From: Phycisphaeraceae bacterium
GTDB taxonomy: Bacteria > Planctomycetota > Phycisphaerae > Phycisphaerales > Phycisphaeraceae
Direction: 5' to 3'
NCBI GenBank assembly: GCA_020850375.1
Contig: JADZET010000431.1
Coordinates: 1 to 6,690 of the forward strand
DNA: 6,690 bases
Shown here: piece by piece, positions 5,839 through 6,690 of the stretch
Layout: each line of letters starts with the position of its first letter
Numbering within the stretch: the first letter of the stretch is position 1
The notes under the pieces: generated by a model
Databases searched by the model: none
Seen by the model: only the letters and a program-made list of their open reading frames with translations
What the model was told of the DNA's origin: nothing
Program-made: the position numbers and the translations under genes

Positions 5839-5933
5839 GCCCGCCAGTGTAGGCCGCCGGCGTGCCCCTGCAACCGCCCCGCCGCCATCTTGGCCCCCCA
5901 CCGCGCCGGCTGGTATCATCCGGAACTTTGCCC

Positions 5934-5960
5934 CCCCGGAAGCCCCGGAAGCCCCGGAAG
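5934..5960. repeat. 9-bp tandem repeat, CCCCGGAAG x3
   Basis: Three perfect copies lie at 5934, 5943 and 5952, in the leader of aspS and upstream of ribE. The minus strand reads CTTCCGGGG three times. Period and copy number equal those of the CTCCGTG repeat at 5123-5149, although the sequence differs. It lies outside any supported gene. Confidence 0.85.
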
Positions 5961-5965
5961 GTTTG

Positions 5966-5991
5966 ACTCCGCGAAGACTTACTCCGCCAAG
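5966..5991 (+). repeat. Imperfect 11-bp direct repeat in the aspS leader
   Basis: ACTCCGCGAAG (5966-5976) and ACTCCGCCAAG (5981-5991) differ at one base and start 15 bp apart. The second copy overlaps the aspS Shine-Dalgarno AAGGA (5989-5993), so the repeat could influence translation or simply be the decayed end of the neighbouring repeat element. Confidence 0.5.
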
Positions 5992-6002
5992 GAATCTTGA
6001 CC

Positions 6003-6690
6003 ATGACCCCGCGCACCCACGACTGCGGCGCCCTCCGCCAGGACCACGTCGGCCAGACCGTCACCCTTGCCGGCTGGGTCAACAGCTACCGCGACCACGG
6101 CGGCGTCGTCTTCATCGACCTGCGCGACCGCAAGGGCGTCACTCAGATCGTCTTCCACCCCGAGAACGCCGACGCCCATCAACTCGCCAACTCTCTCCGT
6201 CATGAAGACGTCCTCGAAGTCACCGGCCAGTGCGTCAAGCGCGAGGCCGGCATGGAGAACCCACGCCTGGCCACCGGACAGATCGAGGTCCAGGCTAAGT
6301 CCGCCACGCTGCTCAACAAGGCCCAGACGCCCCCCTTCACCCCCGACGAGGCCGGCAAGGTCAACGAGGAGACCCGCCTCAAGTACCGCTACGTCGACCT
6401 CCGCCGCCCCCGGATGCAGGAAATCCTCGCCATCCGTCACCGCACGGCCAAGGTCATCCGCGACTACTTCGACGAGCAGGGCTTCCTCGAGATCGAGACC
6501 CCCTTCCTCTGCCGCAGCACCCCGGAAGGCGCGCGGGACTTCCTCGTCCCCTCGCGCGTGATCCCCGGCTCCTTCTACGCCCTGCCGCAGAGCCCCCAGC
6601 TCTACAAGCAGGTGCTCATGGCCTCGGGCTGCGAGAAGTATGTCCAGCTCGTCCGCTGCTTCCGCGACGAAGACCCCCGCGCCGACCGCG
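6003..6690 (+). CDS. aspS: Aspartyl-tRNA synthetase, N-terminal part (cut by window edge)
   Basis: This class II synthetase charges tRNA with aspartate. Only the first 229 codons lie in the window and the frame stays open to the edge; bacterial AspRS has roughly 590 residues. The OB-fold anticodon-binding domain (about 1-105) includes [16 protein letters not shown] and [15 protein letters not shown]. The catalytic domain begins with [15 protein letters not shown], motif 1 around GFLEIETP (160-167), [13 protein letters not shown], the substrate-binding block QSPQLYKQ (196-203) and the start of motif 2, [11 protein letters not shown] (219-229). His32 in RDHGG and Gly83 in REAGMENP match positions where non-discriminating AspRS enzymes carry His and Gly (H31/G81 in Pseudomonas aeruginosa as I recall) and discriminating ones carry Leu and Met. 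It may therefore also make Asp-tRNA(Asn). The ATG at 6003 follows AAGGA (5989-5993) by 9 nt. Confidence 0.95.
   Translation, partial: MTPRTHDCGALRQDHVGQTVTLAGWVNSYRDHGGVVFIDLRDRKGVTQIVFHPENADAHQLANSLRHEDVLEVTGQCVKREAGMENPRLATGQIEVQAKSATLLNKAQTPPFTPDEAGKVNEETRLKYRYVDLRRPRMQEILAIRHRTAKVIRDYFDEQGFLEIETPFLCRSTPEGARDFLVPSRVIPGSFYALPQSPQLYKQVLMASGCEKYVQLVRCFRDEDPRADR

Noticed and set aside
5839..5919. N-terminal extension of ribE to an upstream ATG
   Set aside because: Riboflavin synthase nearly always begins with MF(T/A)GIV, which is at 5838; the extra 27 residues are low-complexity.
5839..6002. FMN riboswitch upstream of ribE
   Set aside because: The gap is only 164 bp, is dominated by C runs and tandem repeats, and shows none of the conserved RFN-element segments.
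1..6690. CRISPR array, tRNA or rRNA gene, insertion sequence or defence island
   Set aside because: I found no spaced repeat array, cloverleaf, terminal inverted repeats, transposase or defence-type protein. The genes recognised are mostly housekeeping ones in ordinary arrangement.

Overview
The window looks like chromosomal DNA from a high-GC planctomycete, most likely of the Phycisphaerae type. The main evidence is a secreted protein ending in a PEP-CTERM tail (VPEP, a Leu/Gly/Ala-rich helix, then RRR), which is common in that group. Strong GC bias at third codon positions and 9-bp tandem intergenic repeats are consistent with this. The assignment is inferred from style, not from a marker gene.

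Layout. Positions 1-386 are visibly AT-richer and hold no gene I can support; a cluster of short palindromes lies at 168-225. A single-gene unit follows: a secreted beta-propeller-like PEP-CTERM protein (387-1571, +) closed by a clear intrinsic terminator (1611-1643). Next is purN (1655-2296, -), purine biosynthesis. It diverges from gluQRS (2320-3285, +), which glutamylates queuosine in tRNA(Asp); only 23 bp separate the two start codons. gluQRS overlaps a DUF192 lipoprotein gene by 19 bp (3267-3773, +), and a SpoIIE/RsbU-type PP2C phosphatase gene follows after 62 bp (3836-5107, +). These three probably form one transcription unit. ribE, riboflavin synthase (5164-5838, -), converges on the phosphatase gene across a short gap with a CTCCGTG tandem repeat. 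ribE diverges from aspS (6003 to the window edge, +), aspartyl-tRNA synthetase, whose leader carries a second 9-bp tandem repeat.

How the genes work together. Most are housekeeping genes: one-carbon/purine metabolism, flavin synthesis and tRNA charging or modification. GluQRS and AspRS both act on tRNA(Asp). AspRS carries the His and Gly residues I associate with the non-discriminating form, which would mean that Asn-tRNA(Asn) is made through GatCAB. The phosphatase is probably the output module of a partner-switching or signalling pathway whose partners lie outside the window. I found no evidence for a wholly new multi-gene system. The items most worth a second look are the shared compact promoter between purN and gluQRS, the two 9-bp repeat loci flanking ribE, the unassigned N-terminal domain of the phosphatase, and the AspRS specificity prediction.
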